A stretch of 64,000 nucleotides of DNA from Ancylostoma caninum. Its lineage: Eukaryota > Nematoda > Chromadorea > Rhabditida > Ancylostomatidae. Both the position numbers and the translations under genes were made by a program. This document shows, in pieces, positions 49,313 to 60,240 of this stretch. The notes beneath the pieces were generated by a model, which saw only the letters and a program-made list of their open reading frames with translations, was not told the origin of the DNA and searched no databases. The first letter of the stretch is position 1, and the number at the start of each line of letters is the position of its first letter. The DNA lies in assembly GCA_037903475.1 (NCBI GenBank), contig JBAJFG010000494.1, forward strand, positions 186,001-250,000, written 5' to 3'.

Positions 49313-50250
49313 TCATTATCAATGTTTGGCTAGTATACATAACTTCTCGCCAATTTCTTCATCCTAACGATCCCTGGATGACCCATGTGCAGTTCCTTGA
49401 GGACCTTGGATCGTAGCTCTGGGGGAATGATCACTCTCTCTCCAGACATCAGACAATTTCCTACGACGGACAAGGTTTCAGACGATGCTGGAAATGGGCC
49501 AGCTTCTGGTTTGCTTTTGGCCATTTTCCACTCTTCACACAAGAGATCACTTTCTTTAACAAGGGATCAGTTCTCGTAAACGACTCTACATCTCGAACTG
49601 TTACTGGCAATGTCCTTATGCACTCTTGCAGCAATGTGCTTATGTCATTCTCAACTGCTGCGATCACGATGTCTTCATTCTCCACTTGATGCTTTCGCAT
49701 CAACCTTGACAAGCCATCTGCTTGTCCGAACTTCGTGGTGTTGACATACTCTATGTCAGAGTCGTATCCAAGCAGAATCGTGGCCCATCTCATTAGCCGG
49801 TTTGCGGAGTACACTGGTACTCCCTTCTTGTCACCGAAGATGGCTAGCAGCGGTTTATGGTCCGTCAGCAGTAGGAACTTCCTTCCAAAAACATACTTGT
49901 GGAATTTCTTCACCACGAAGACAAACCTCAGTGCTTCCTTATCGATCTGTGAGTAGTTCTTCTCAGCCGCTGTGAGAGGACGTGAAGCATGTGCTATAGG
50001 CTTCTCCGAACCATCCACATATCTATGTGATATCACGCACCCAATTTCATTGTCGCAGGCATCAGCTGCCACGACGATCTTCTGCCTTGGATCATAGTGA
50101 GCCAAGTTGAGCTCACTCGAAAGTGCTTTCTTCAGCTTCTCAAGTGCCGTTTGCTGTTTGGAGGTCCACTCCCATCTCACATCCTTCTTCAGCAACGCAT
50201 CTAGAGGTCCACGAAGGTCTTTCATGGTTGGCATGAACGCTGCATAGTAC
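49313..50250 (-). pseudogene. Gypsy RNase H and first half of integrase zinc finger
   Basis: A minus-strand frame (about 50250-49461) begins at YYAAFMPTMKDLRGPLDALL, the end of reverse transcriptase. It continues through RNase H (VAADACDNEIGCVISH with the first acidic residue, KEALRFVFVVKKF, FLLLTDHKPLL, RLMRWATILL). It then breaks frame, and a second frame (49542-49330) encodes LHMGHPGIVRMKKLARSYVY, the two histidines of the integrase HHCC finger. The next codon, expected Trp, is TAG. The frame stops at the Helitron-like insertion. Confidence 0.9.
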
Positions 50251-50561
50251 AAGATTTCTATTGCTGCTGTGCCAACCAGGTTGTTAGGTGGTAACGTTTA
50301 TTGTTGGCCTGACGTTTCGACAGGACCGTCTTCTTCAGAGGCCTAAAAGTGGCTCGTTATTTGTGATCGAGACAGTCAAACGTCTCCACCAACCCGGCTA
50401 GTTTTCGACGTTACCCCAAGCTTGCTACCCAAAAAGACCCCAAGACGAAGGATGAACCAACCCGTTTCCCACCGTTATTGCGGAAAGTCCGCAGCTGACT
50501 GTCGTTGCGGACAAGTGAGCAATACTTAGGTGTCCGCATCTTATATTACATACAGTCTACA
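50251..50561. mobile_element. 311-bp insert with 12-bp target duplication (SINE or truncated non-LTR element)
   Basis: GCTGCATAGTAC occurs on both sides (50239-50250 and 50562-50573) and splits the reverse-transcriptase frame at a repeated YYAA codon run. The interior has the motif GACGTTTCGACAGGACCGTC followed by TTCTTCAGAGGCC, similar to a motif near 15417. A target duplication of this length suggests target-primed reverse transcription, but no tail or internal RNA polymerase III promoter was confirmed. Confidence 0.6.
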
Positions 50562-50756
50562 GCTGCATAGTACGTTATCATGCCAAGAAATGCTCGAAGT
50601 TGACCGACATTCTTCGGTTCAACCATATTCTTGATCGCTTCAATTTTCTTCGGATTTGGCCTTCTGCCACTTCTGTCCACGATGAAGCCCAGATACCGAA
50701 TCTCTGGCTTCACAAAAGAGCATTTCTCTGATCTATGCCACACCGCCTATCTACTG
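50562..50756 (-). pseudogene. Gypsy reverse transcriptase, C-terminal fragment
   Basis: The minus-strand frame encodes EKCSFVKPEIRYLGFIVDRS and PNPKKIEAIKNMVEPKNVGQ, the conserved segment after the catalytic YxDD of gypsy reverse transcriptases. The catalytic part itself is absent: upstream of it there is only the mariner and then ~100 bp of leader. Confidence 0.9.
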
Positions 50757-50758
50757 TA

Positions 50759-52032
50759 CAGGGTGGCTGAAAAGTATTGGCGCGCGCAAAAACGCTATAT
50801 TCTCAGAAATTTACGCTGTCCAGCCTGATATTTTGTATCAACAGAACAAACATACAACAAGTAACAACATTCAAAGGAATTGCTCGAAATGGCCTCCTTT
50901 TGCTTTTACACATACCTTCAAGCGAGGGATCACCGAATCGATGGTGCGCCGCAGGTAGTTCTGGTCCAAATCGTCCCATATCTTTACAAGTTCTTGTTGT
51001 AATTTCTTCAAGGTGGTAATTTTCTTGACCTTCAACTTCTCTTCTAAGTAGCCCTAAACAGAGTAGCCCAGTGGATTGAGATCAGGACTGTTCGAAGGGC
51101 ATTCTTCCTTTGTTAGATATCCAACCACATGAGCGTCGAGGAAGGCCACGGTTGACTTCGCTCCATGTGCAGGAGCCCAATCCTGCTGGAATATTCCATC
51201 CACGTTCCTTTGCTTGCATGGGGCCACAACCTTAGACAGGACCTGCTTCTGATACGTTTTGGCATCTATCTTCACGTTTTTGTCGATAAAAATCAACGGA
51301 GTCTTCTCAGTGGCGCTCACTCCCCAAACCATTAATCCTTCCAGAAAAAGTTATCGTGTGGCGACTTTTCTTTTCCTTCCGTTTCTCTGAGTCGGACTCA
51401 TCAGTTGCCGATGACGGTTATGGGCCTTCTCGATGCTGAAAATTTTCTCGTCCGATCATAGCACGTCTTGGACGCGGCGCACCTTGAACAATTCAACCAA
51501 CTTCTTGCATCGAGCCAGTCTATTCTGCACGGCATCCTCTGTCAAATGCTGCCCCCGGTACAGCCGATAACTGCGAAGCCCCAGATATTTTTTGACGATG
51601 TTCTGCACACTTTGCCGGGATATATTCAAACTTTTGCCATGGAATTCAGGCTCAACGCGTCATTTCGGGTTATCCTCTTTTTAATTATGGCACGATTTCT
51701 ACGAGTGTTGACAGAAGGAGGCCGACCTGGTTTTTTCTTGACATCAACATTTTCTTCTGATTTCCACTGCTTCACGATTCTCTGGACCGTTCGAAGCGGC
51801 ACTTTGAGACGATATGCAATCCATGACGTCTTCAATCCACTTGCTGCCAATTGAGCGATTTCCGACCGATGAGCACAATGCTTCATTACTAAATAGGAAG
51901 TACTTCTGCAGTACATTACAAGAAAGTACATGAAACGTGCTACAACATGCATACAAAGTTATCTCCCTATGCTTGACTTATCCTGTAAAAAAGCAGCGCC
52001 AAAGAACGCGCCAATACTTTTCAGCCACCCTG
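50759..52032 (-). mobile_element. Near full-length but decayed mariner transposon
   Basis: Terminal inverted repeats CAGGGTGGCTGAAAAGTATT / AATACTTTTCAGCCACCCTG and TA duplications (50757-50758 and 52033-52034) define 1274 bp. The transposase runs from about 51886 to 50871 on the minus strand. Seen are the N-terminal helix-turn-helix (RSEIAQLAASGLKTSWIAYR, KKPGRPPS), the first catalytic Asp (SDEKIF, preceded by a TGA), the second (QQDWAPAHGAK), and SPDLNPLGYSV where the third catalytic Asp has become Gly. A TAG follows where Trp is expected. The coding length is not a multiple of three, so at least one frameshift exists. It is inactive. Confidence 0.9.
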
Positions 52033-52034
52033 TA

Positions 52035-52133
52035 TTTCTTCCAATAGATCACCTGCCCTATCCACTGGCTGTGTCTCCGCACCAGTTTCCCAATATAGAT
52101 CACCTGATCTATATCGCTTCACCTGATCGCCAC
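52035..52133 (-). other. Retrotransposon leader with primer-binding site
   Basis: On the minus strand the 5' LTR end (CAACA) is followed by GTGGCGATCAGGTG. TGG at this position matches the 3' CCA of a tRNA primer, so TGGCGATCAGG is the candidate primer-binding site; the tRNA was not identified. Confidence 0.5.
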
Positions 52134-52502
52134 TGTTGTGTACCCGCCTTTCTCCGGGCACACAATCTATCGACCTTCCTCTAGGGTCTCTTTCTTGCGA
52201 CCCTCAACCCCAACCCTCTCTTCCTTCGAGGGTAACTCCAACCAGTACTTCTGTACCTCACACCAGATCAGTAATAGTTTATTAGTAGAGATTACAGTAG
52301 GCGGGGCGGTTGCTGCTTCGGCTGACTCCTGATTGGACACACTAAGGCCTCAAACCACGGCCTTATATACAGCTCTGTTTCCCGCCATCGCCTAAACGTG
52401 CGATCAATCCGAACGGGAGATCTCCACGCCACCTAGGGAGATCACGGTCTCCTGCCTGCCGATAACAGAGTTCCTCCTGGCAAAAAGCCATCAGCCACAA
52501 CA
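52134..52502 (-). repeat. 5' LTR of the gypsy-type element
   Basis: This 369-bp direct repeat of 36551-36908 has the same TG...CA ends, the same TATATA and the same TCTCCACGCCACCTAGGGAG block. AGGGT follows at 52503-52507. Confidence 0.9.
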
Positions 52503-52620
52503 AGGGTTTACGTCTTTTGGTGCACAACGAACACTAGTTCACAACAATGGCGCCGAAATTGACGCTAAAACGCCATTTACGAAATTTAAACTATTTCGTT
52601 TGACTTTTTTGATTACATGA
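52503..52620. repeat. Interspersed repeat, right part, after the LTR retrotransposon
   Basis: It continues the repeat cut at 36550. AGTTCACAACAATGGCGCC and CTAAAACGCCA match the uninterrupted copy near 59437-59480, where the left and right parts are contiguous. Confidence 0.65.
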
Positions 52621-52630
52621 GATAAGTAGT

Positions 52631-52879
52631 ACAGTCTACACTCTGTCCGAAACGACGAGTCCGCCCACGCACGCGGGGATCGGGAGGCGGCGCGGCTGAG
52701 AGGGATGCTGTTGGCTGCCACATCGTCCACGTCACAGCCAAATCATTGGTCAGTACCACGAAGATAACGATGAAACGTGATACGCAGATCAGGGATGATG
52801 ACGTAGAGCGCTGGCAAACGTGCCAGCTTCTCGATCCTCGCGTGCGTGGGCGGACTCGTCGTTTCGGACAGACTACAGT
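52631..52879. repeat. MITE family M, copy 1
   Basis: The ends GTCCGAAACGACGAGTCCGC and GCGGACTCGTCGTTTCGGAC are inverted repeats with sub-terminal CCACGCACGCG. The interior contains GATGATGACGTAGAGCGCTG. The same element lies in the opposite orientation at 53315-53554. Confidence 0.8.
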
Positions 52880-52880
52880 G

Positions 52881-53034
52881 TCGTAGATCCGCCTCGTCCT
52901 CAAGGCGCACCGCCTGAGATCACACGTGGCGCCCTGCTGGCAGCATTCCCGCAGCCAATCGGCTGAGTATTGGTCGCCAGCATGACGCCACGTGTTATCT
53001 TAGGCGGTGCGCCTTGAGGACGAGGCGGATCTAC
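52881..53034. repeat. Short foldback MITE
   Basis: GTAGATCCGCCTCGTCCTCA with AGGCGCACCGCCT at the left is matched by AGGCGGTGCGCCTTGAGGAC and GAGGCGGATCTAC at the right. ~48-bp arms, ~55-bp loop. It abuts the previous MITE. Confidence 0.8.
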
Positions 53035-53049
53035 GGCACTATATATTAG

Positions 53050-53270
53050 ATCACAGAGGGCGCCCGATTCGACTTTGTCCGCAACTACGACCTCATCATT
53101 TTTCGGCTAACCGATCTATTTTTCGCACTTTTTTGATTTGCATGTGGTGTGATTCCTTCCATTTTTATGTTTCCCTACTATCATTCGCTAAAATATCCTT
53201 CCAGACGCATTTTAAGGGCAAAGTCGTAATTGCAGACAAAGTTGGATCAGGCGCCCTTTGTGAGCTAATA
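53050..53270. repeat. Foldback MITE
   Basis: ATCACAGAGGGCGCCCGATT with GACTTTGTCCGCAACTACGA at the left is matched in reverse by TCGTAATTGCAGACAAAGTT and CAGGCGCCCTTTGTGAGCTA at the right. The interior is non-coding. Confidence 0.7.
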
Positions 53271-53314
53271 GACCATACGTTTCCCACCCGCACTGCGGCG
53301 GCCACGAGGAGGTA

Positions 53315-53554
53315 TAGTCTGTCCGAAACGACGAGTCCGCCCACTCACGCGGGATCGAGAAGCTGCCACGTTTGCCAGCGCTCCACGTCATCATCCCTGA
53401 TCTGCGTATCACGTTTCATCGTTATCTTCATGGTATTGACCAGTGATTTGGCTGTGACGTGGACGATGTGGCAGTCAACAGCATCCGTCTCAGCCGCGCC
53501 GCCTCCCGATCCCCGCATGCGTGGGCGGACTCGTCGTTTCGGACAGACTATATA
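53315..53554. repeat. MITE family M, copy 2 (inverted)
   Basis: It has the same GTCCGAAACGACGAGTCCGC ends and the reverse-complement interior of copy 1 (for example CGCTCCACGTCATCATCCCT). TATA sequences flank both ends. A 9-base G-run follows at about 53567. Confidence 0.8.
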
Positions 53555-54411
53555 TAGAGCATAGACTGGGGGGGGGGTGGAGGCAGTACAAGGACCCGTT
53601 AGTAATTGGAGATGCAGATGGTGAGAAAACTCACGGCGCCATAGATACGATATCATGAGACGCGTCTCAACTCACTTACGATAGCGCCGTTGGGGGAACC
53701 ATCACCTACGACGATGAAGATAAGCTGGATCCGGGCGCAGCCCGGATTGCAAAATACATTTTGTTAATTAAAGACAGAAATACGTGGAACGCGCAGTTGT
53801 GGATCAAATTTTACGTACAAAACAGCGCTAGGAAACATGAACTTCAGGAGTCGTTGGCGAACATGGGTTGATAAAAACAGTTGGTAATATAGGCATGAGA
53901 TTGCCTAAAATCTGGGCTTTGGTCTAGAATATCATCTTTAATTCGAAAAAGTGAGTGTTGCACTGTTGTCAGACGGAATGGCAATGCGACGTTACAGCAG
54001 GTGGTAGTGGAGCGACAGAAATGCTGCTAAGAAAACTGAGAAATCTCCTGAAACGTAAGAACCACGGCATCTTTATTTGGGAGAATTGAGAGCTGCGCAG
54101 TTGTCAACTGGAATCAGAATGAAATTCTGAGCAGAACGATATACAATTCTTGATAGTTTCGTTCACTTCCAACGGAGAATCCGGAGTGAGACAGATGCCC
54201 CGTCCATCTCACCCTCGCGTTGGGCGCCCTCTCATATTGCGTGCTCTCTCGCAAACCCCCCCCCCCTGAGCTATACGGTGCATTTGTCTCAGGCGGGCTT
54301 TTTCAGCCCAGCATGAAAGGAAGTACCAAGCATTATATACCATTCTACTCAGAATCGCACTTGCTCAGCAGCTGACAACTGCGCAGTACCTGATTTTTCT
54401 AATTGACTAGC

Positions 54412-54457
54412 GCCCCTACGGGACGCTAGGAAGTGTGGATGTGGCAGCCACTTGAGG
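54412..54457 (-). repeat. Helitron-like 3' tail, inverted copy
   Basis: CTAGCGCCCCTACGGGACGC, TAGGAAGTGTGGATGTGGCA, GCCACTTGAGG is the reverse complement of the tail at 47301-47350. Host T precedes on the minus-strand reading. Confidence 0.65.
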
Positions 54458-57400
54458 ATCATGTCAAAACTACTGGGTGCCAAAATAAGTTCGCGTGCTT
54501 TTCCTAAGCTGCCTTTTCTAGTTTTTATCCGTGAACCTTATGCAGAGTATTTCACACAGTTCTGAAACACTTTTCTTCCGCCCTCTTTACATGGGAAAAT
54601 CAAGTTAATTAAGCATTAGAAATCAGAAAAAAGCATCCACTTCACAGAAACCCTGATTCAGACACCTTCTTCTTAATAGATCTTCACAAATTGGCCAAGG
54701 CTTTCAAGAGATCTGCGCCTTGTGCATATAAATGCCATGCCAGAAAGAACTATTCGTTAGTGGTCTTTCGGATTGAGCAACTACGTCATTGACTACCATT
54801 GCTCCCAAGCTTCTGCCAGGAGGACTCCCTTTCACTGCTTAGGAGTAACAAGCATTTCACAGATAGGAGCGTTATTAGACAATGGACAGCACTTATATGG
54901 AGCGCACCTCCGCTACTTTCTATCAGCATGCTGACGAAACAACTTCAATGTGAGCAGTAGTTCGGTGCTGTATTCAATTGTACATGTTATAATTGGAAGC
55001 GGATGCGCCCAAACACCCAAAGTAATAATAGCATCGGCTTCTAACATATACGTGCTTCTCAAAGCTTTCCACTTTTTCTGGTCAGCCACTGGAGCATCAA
55101 AATTAAACCGCAAATCAAAAACAATAGGGAAACGGAGAATCCCGCACATCTCGGAACCCAGTTCAAAAGGGATAGCTGAAGTACCACGCATCTCTGCGAG
55201 AAAGTCGTCCGTGCTACACCAACAAATCAAAAAAGAATTTGTCTTTCTTCCATAGAACGGGAACAAGTACCGGCCAGTTTCGAGTACGTTATCCTTGGCA
55301 TTCTCCCTGACGTACACAACAACTTTTGTACACAGCTCATTTCTTTAAAATAGTGAATGCGTTGCTCATTTCCTGTCCAGACCATACTGCCATGGCCCAC
55401 TTCTACATGTTCACATCCCATCTCAGGCTCATCCTGCTTTGCACTAATGACGGCAATTCTACTACTTTCATTCACCCACACCACTATCCAAATCCGAAAC
55501 CTACATTCCAATCGTACACTCCGTCCTGTCGCTACAGCACTGAAACACCAAAATCTGCCTCAGTAAACTATTTGTTTTAATTCAACATAGATTGTGAGAA
55601 ATCCCTTAACCATCGAAGCCGTCCTCTTGTTGTGGAAATCACGGAAGGACAGAAATGTTGCGTCTCGTGAGGGAATCTGATGATCTCGTTCTCGTCTGAA
55701 GCCAGTATTCTATCACAAGATTTCGCAAGTTCAGCGTTCGATCAATATAAACGCTAACTTAAGTACAGTCGCATTTCAGAAAGCAATCGACAATTCCTAA
55801 ATTTTCCTCTCGCAAGAAATTATTTTCTTCAGCTCGCCTCAGCTTGTGTGTGTACTCCAGCTCCAAATTCTACCTGACGTGTCCTAATCATTTGGTCTAA
55901 GTCTTCAAACCCTAGTATCACCGCCCCTCCTGATCTTCGATAATTCAAAATTGGTACGAAGGGCCCACTACAACCGACGTCAAAATACGTACCCTAAATG
56001 ACAGCAACATTGACCAGTTTGACATGTGGCTACTGCTCAAGCTGTAAAGTGCGGTCTGGCCCATCCGAGAGAATCTTTTCTGTCCACATGAACACACGAT
56101 GCCTAACAGCATTTCTACCTCGTATCCGGAGACACCCGCTGCGTTGAGCTACGCTTTTCTTTTCTCACGGTACATACACTTTCACTCCTTTCATTATCTT
56201 AGAACCATTCAAGGCCGTCCGCCAACCCATGGAATTATTGTTCCATTTACAAATCACAAGAAAAGAATAATTCTCCATCATCGCTCATCCATAACAAGAT
56301 TTACAATGCCTCACACAATTTTCGATCTAATCTCAAATCGGTTTTTCGAGTTCTGAAACGCCTTTGTAAGCCTACAGCATCAATTGTAATGGTGAATGTG
56401 AGTCCTGATTGATTTACTGCATCATGTCCTTGACGTGGAACAATCCTTGCATAGCTGCACCCGGAGGGTTGCAGAACTATTGAGTGCGGAAACAAGTTCA
56501 TAAGCTTCTAACAACGAACGTTACTCCTTTGTTCCATCGGTAGGTTATCAGCATGGTACTCACACCTTCCGAAATCTCCGCTGTTTAATTGTGTAACTTG
56601 CTTCTGCTGTTTTTCTGACTCAATCTTTCACTCCGAAACGTCGAGCTACTCAAGCATAACAGCTAAATAAAAGCACATACAGCTAAATTCCTGTTCAGCA
56701 CCTTGCTCAGAGAAAACAATTTCTCAAAAATTTTGGCGCCCCGGATGTGGAGCAGTGCTTCGTTTTTATTCTTTTTTCGCTGTTTTTGCTCAAAGGTCGA
56801 TAAGGATATGTTTACTGGAGTTTTCCTATACGCTGAGCACGAATATAACGGCCACTCTGTATCCAAATATTGATTTATTCATTTTATCGAATTTTTCACA
56901 AATTTTGCTCAGGGGTCGGTGCCCAGATGTCTACAGGATACTGAGATTCTCCCGTACGCTGAACTCGAATATAACAATTATTTTCCACCCGTTCACCTGT
57001 TTATTTATCCATCGATTCTATATGTTTTTCGTTACTTTGGCCAGTGATCTTTAAGACATTTCTACTGAGGTTTTCCGATAAACTCAGCAGAAATATGATA
57101 ACTATTTTGAAAGAATATCTCGACCTATTGACTTTATCGATTGTTTGCTCGCCTCTGCACATGGACAAATGAGAATATGTACGCTGGGGCATTGGAACAC
57201 ACCACATATACAGCCAATCCCAAATATGGCGAGTTGCCACGCCTGCGGCACCACTTGCGGAAAATCAATAAATCAATAACAACTCGGCGTATGGTGGCTG
57301 TTAGATTCGTGATCAGCGTGGTGAAAAACCCCTGTGGGTACGGTTCCGCTAAACTTGCAGCACAAATTGCGAAAAATCAATAAAATCAATAAATCAATAA

Positions 57401-57760
57401 CCCGCGGTGCAAAGTGGCCTTGAGATTTTTGATCAGCCAAAAACCCCTCTAGGTACGGTCTCGCTAAACTTGTAGCACAAATTGTGAAAAATCAATAAAA
57501 TCAATAAATCAATAACCTGCGCTGCAAAGTGGCCTTGAGATTTGTGATCAGCCTGGTGAAAAACCCCTGTGGGTACGGTTTCGCTAAACTTGCAGCACAA
57601 TTTGCGAAAAATCAATAAAATCAATAAATCAATAATCCCGCGGTGCAAAGAGGCCCTCAGATTTGTGATCAGCGTGGTGGATTACCCCAGTGCGCCCGTT
57701 TTGATTTGGATTGGAGCTGAACTAAGAAAAATCGATAAAATCGATCGATAAATCGATATC
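54412..57760 (-). mobile_element. Second, diverged Helitron-like element (inverted)
   Basis: The 3' tail lies at 54412-54457 on the minus strand. The body then mirrors the 45.9-47.3 kb segment of the large element (homologous patches near 54.46-54.52, 55.48 and 55.89 kb). The far side (56760-57730) holds a diverged form of array A: AAAATCAATAAAATCAATAA and AAACTTGCAGCACAA recur about every 118-120 bp, with units in both orientations. The 5' end was not fixed. No Rep/helicase gene is seen. Confidence 0.5.
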
Positions 57761-59218
57761 CGTATCGATACTATCCAATGAGTAGTGTCCTAGGCCCTCC
57801 GCCCTATTCGGATGGTCTCCCATGTTTCCAAGGCCCCTGCTCCACCATCTTGCTCACAGATGCATTCCTGTCGCTTGAATTTGGCGCCACGCGCGCTGTC
57901 CAGATTTTTGAAAAAAAAGTGTCGTAAGCGGTTCTATGTTTTATATATAGATAGGGATATTTAGTGAAGAAGCGTTTTCAAACATGGTCTGTTTTCTGGG
58001 CTAGCTTCAGACAAAGGCACTTGCTTTTATGACCGCTGTATGCGCAGAGATGTCGGCAATTTGATAGATAACTGCGCAACTCACCATTTTCTGAAAATTG
58101 CTGAGGAATTTTAAAGGATGCAAATCCCCCGCCTAGATTTAAAAAACTGATTCCTTCGTGGATTCTTGGTAAAAAATTGTCGATCTTGGCGCCTGGGTTT
58201 TTTTGCGCGGTTGATCACGCAGAAAAACCCAGGCGCCCCCGCTAAAACGGCGGGCAGGGTAAGCAGGAATCCAGAAAAGGCGGGACCCCGGATTATGAAA
58301 GAAAGAACCTTCGGATGAACTTTTTGTCATTCTTTTTTGCGTATGTGTCCAGGGCATCGCCCGTGACAGCTTTGCCGAAGTTGAAGTTCCTGTTCTGCCT
58401 TAGTGGCTTTTGTTCTGAAGCGCCTCCATGGCGAAACTATACCAGCACCGAGTTCTACGCTTGTCCGTGAAATATCCTCACCTCAACATTTCTGTTGCCG
58501 CCTCTACTCGTGGGATCCGTTTGGCTTAATTTGTTCTGCATATTTTTAGTATTGTCGTATTTGTGTGCTTGTTTTGTTTTTAAATAATTTTTTTCTCGTT
58601 TATTGTCGCTAAGATCTCTCAAGCCCGTTTGGTCGGGTTGCTATCAGTTCGGATTCTTCCCACATTTTCTTGTTTCTTCCGGCTGTCGAGCACCTGGTGC
58701 TCTTACAGGTGTCATTTTGAAGAGGATTTTATGAAGAAGATTACTCACAACTGGGCAACATACAGTTTTATGAGAATACCGAAATATTTAGTGAAAATCA
58801 AGCTGAGACGCTATCAGTGTTGAGCTGAGCGTGGGTCCCTGCACGAAAGCAGGGCACTAGACATGTCAGCTGTCTGACATGTTAGAGTGAGAATGTAGAG
58901 ATTGTGAGTATATTTAACATTCCATCTTTGAACATGCTTTTTTTTCCTTTTTGAGCAATACTAGGGCTGTTTCTGTGCGAACCATCTTAAAAAGGGCTCC
59001 TGCAAACTTCGCTATTTTTACCTTCCTCAACTTCATCGAAGTGGTTGGTGAACAACCTTCGCTTTTTTGACCCAGACAACCTTCACTTTTCTGAGCCCTG
59101 TCTCACCACTATCGTACCTATGCATCTCATACTACCGACTTTTTTGATTCAGCTGCAGTGTGAACTTCCGTCGCGATTTTACTCGTCTTCATCATTGTTC
59201 CAAACATGCCACACAAGC
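57761..59218. other. No gene seen; one strong hairpin
   Basis: The only structure is a hairpin at 58188-58236, GGCGCCTGGGTTTTTTTGCG against CGCAGAAAAACCCAGGCGCC, with a loop of a few bases. The rest of the stretch gives chance frames only. Confidence 0.4.
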
Positions 59219-59620
59219 AGGGGTGTGCGGAATTTTTTGTTTTCCGTTTTACGCTTTCCTTTTCCGCCCATTTTTGGCCTTCCGTTTTACGTTCTATGTT
59301 TTACGGGTTTTTGGGCCGGAAAACGGAAAATCTCGGAAAATCATGGAGAGAGAGGGATCGTTGTTTTCGGCGTACTTCCCTATCCTGAAGAGGGTCCTCG
59401 TGCTTCGATGCGCAGTGTACAGGTGTACAGTGCGCGAGTTCACAACAATGGCGCAAAAATTGGAGTCTAAACGCCACGAAGTTCGAACTAATTTGCTTTT
59501 TTTGTCTCTGCTGCAGGGTAAATGTCCTAAATATGCCATGCAAGTGTCCTGCTCTCCTCGAAATTCTCAAAAAAAAAGGTTCAACAGAAGTGAGGAGTGG
59601 ACTCATACAAAATTTCCATA
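59219..59620. repeat. Interspersed repeat, uninterrupted copy
   Basis: It holds both halves that flank the LTR retrotransposon elsewhere: TTCCGTTTTACGTTCTATG and CCTATCCTGAAGAGGGT (as at 36.4-36.55 kb), then AGTTCACAACAATGGCGC (as at 52.5 kb). A third, shorter copy is at 60137-60240. Confidence 0.65.
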
Positions 59621-60136
59621 AAACTGTGACCTGTCATGGTGAGAGCATCAAGCATTCTTGCGAATCAGCGCATGATTTTTCTTTCTTTCAACTTGACAAA
59701 AGCATAAGGCTACACCGTAATTGTCACTGTTCTGATCTGACGATGAACCCTAGCTCTATACTGGTACCGCTGGCGCCTGATGTCTTGCGCAATGTTGGGG
59801 CTGCTTAGTTACCTTTTTGTTTGAATTTCTGCAGAATAGGTCTGCTCCAAAGTAAACCAAAGAAGTCGCACTTTTGACACTTTACAGCTTCTCGTATACT
59901 TGGACATTCAGTGATAAAGGTGCTTATCGATTATATAACTCTGAGAATATCTCGTAACTGGGTGAAGAATAAATACCTATATTCTCCATCTACCTAATTC
60001 TAGGCGTTTGAAGCACGTACCATCAGGTTGCTAGAGGTTACTTAATTCTTTGAAAGAGTCACCACTTATGCTCATCAAGAAGATGCCTGGAAAATCCAAT
60101 GTTGGAGATGACTTTTGGTCCAAAACCTATGCTTGG

Positions 60137-60240
60137 GCAAAATTTTCCGTTTTCCGTTTTCCGCCCATTTTTGGCCTATCGTTTTCCGTTTTACGTTTTA
60201 CGGGATTTGAAATTTTACTTCCGCACATCCCTGCTTACAA
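60137..60240. repeat. Interspersed repeat, short copy
   Basis: TTCCGTTTTCCGCCCATTTT and GTTTTACGTTTTACGGG repeat the left part of the family at 59219 and 36412. The downstream part is missing. Confidence 0.6.

Larger units (their letters stand above)
36551..52502 (-). mobile_element. Gypsy-type (Ty3-like) LTR retrotransposon, broken by nested insertions
   Basis: Two direct LTRs beginning TGTTGTG and ending CAACA bound the element, and AGGGT is duplicated on both sides (36546-36550 and 52503-52507). The minus-strand order is 5' LTR, primer-binding site, reverse-transcriptase tail, RNase H, integrase zinc finger, integrase core and C-terminal domain, purine tract, 3' LTR. Domain order RT-RH-IN is gypsy type. 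Gag, protease and most of reverse transcriptase are missing. The interior holds a mariner (50759-52032), a 311-bp insert (50251-50561) and an 11.2-kb Helitron-like element (38091-49312). Stops interrupt the polyprotein, so it is inactive. Confidence 0.9.
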
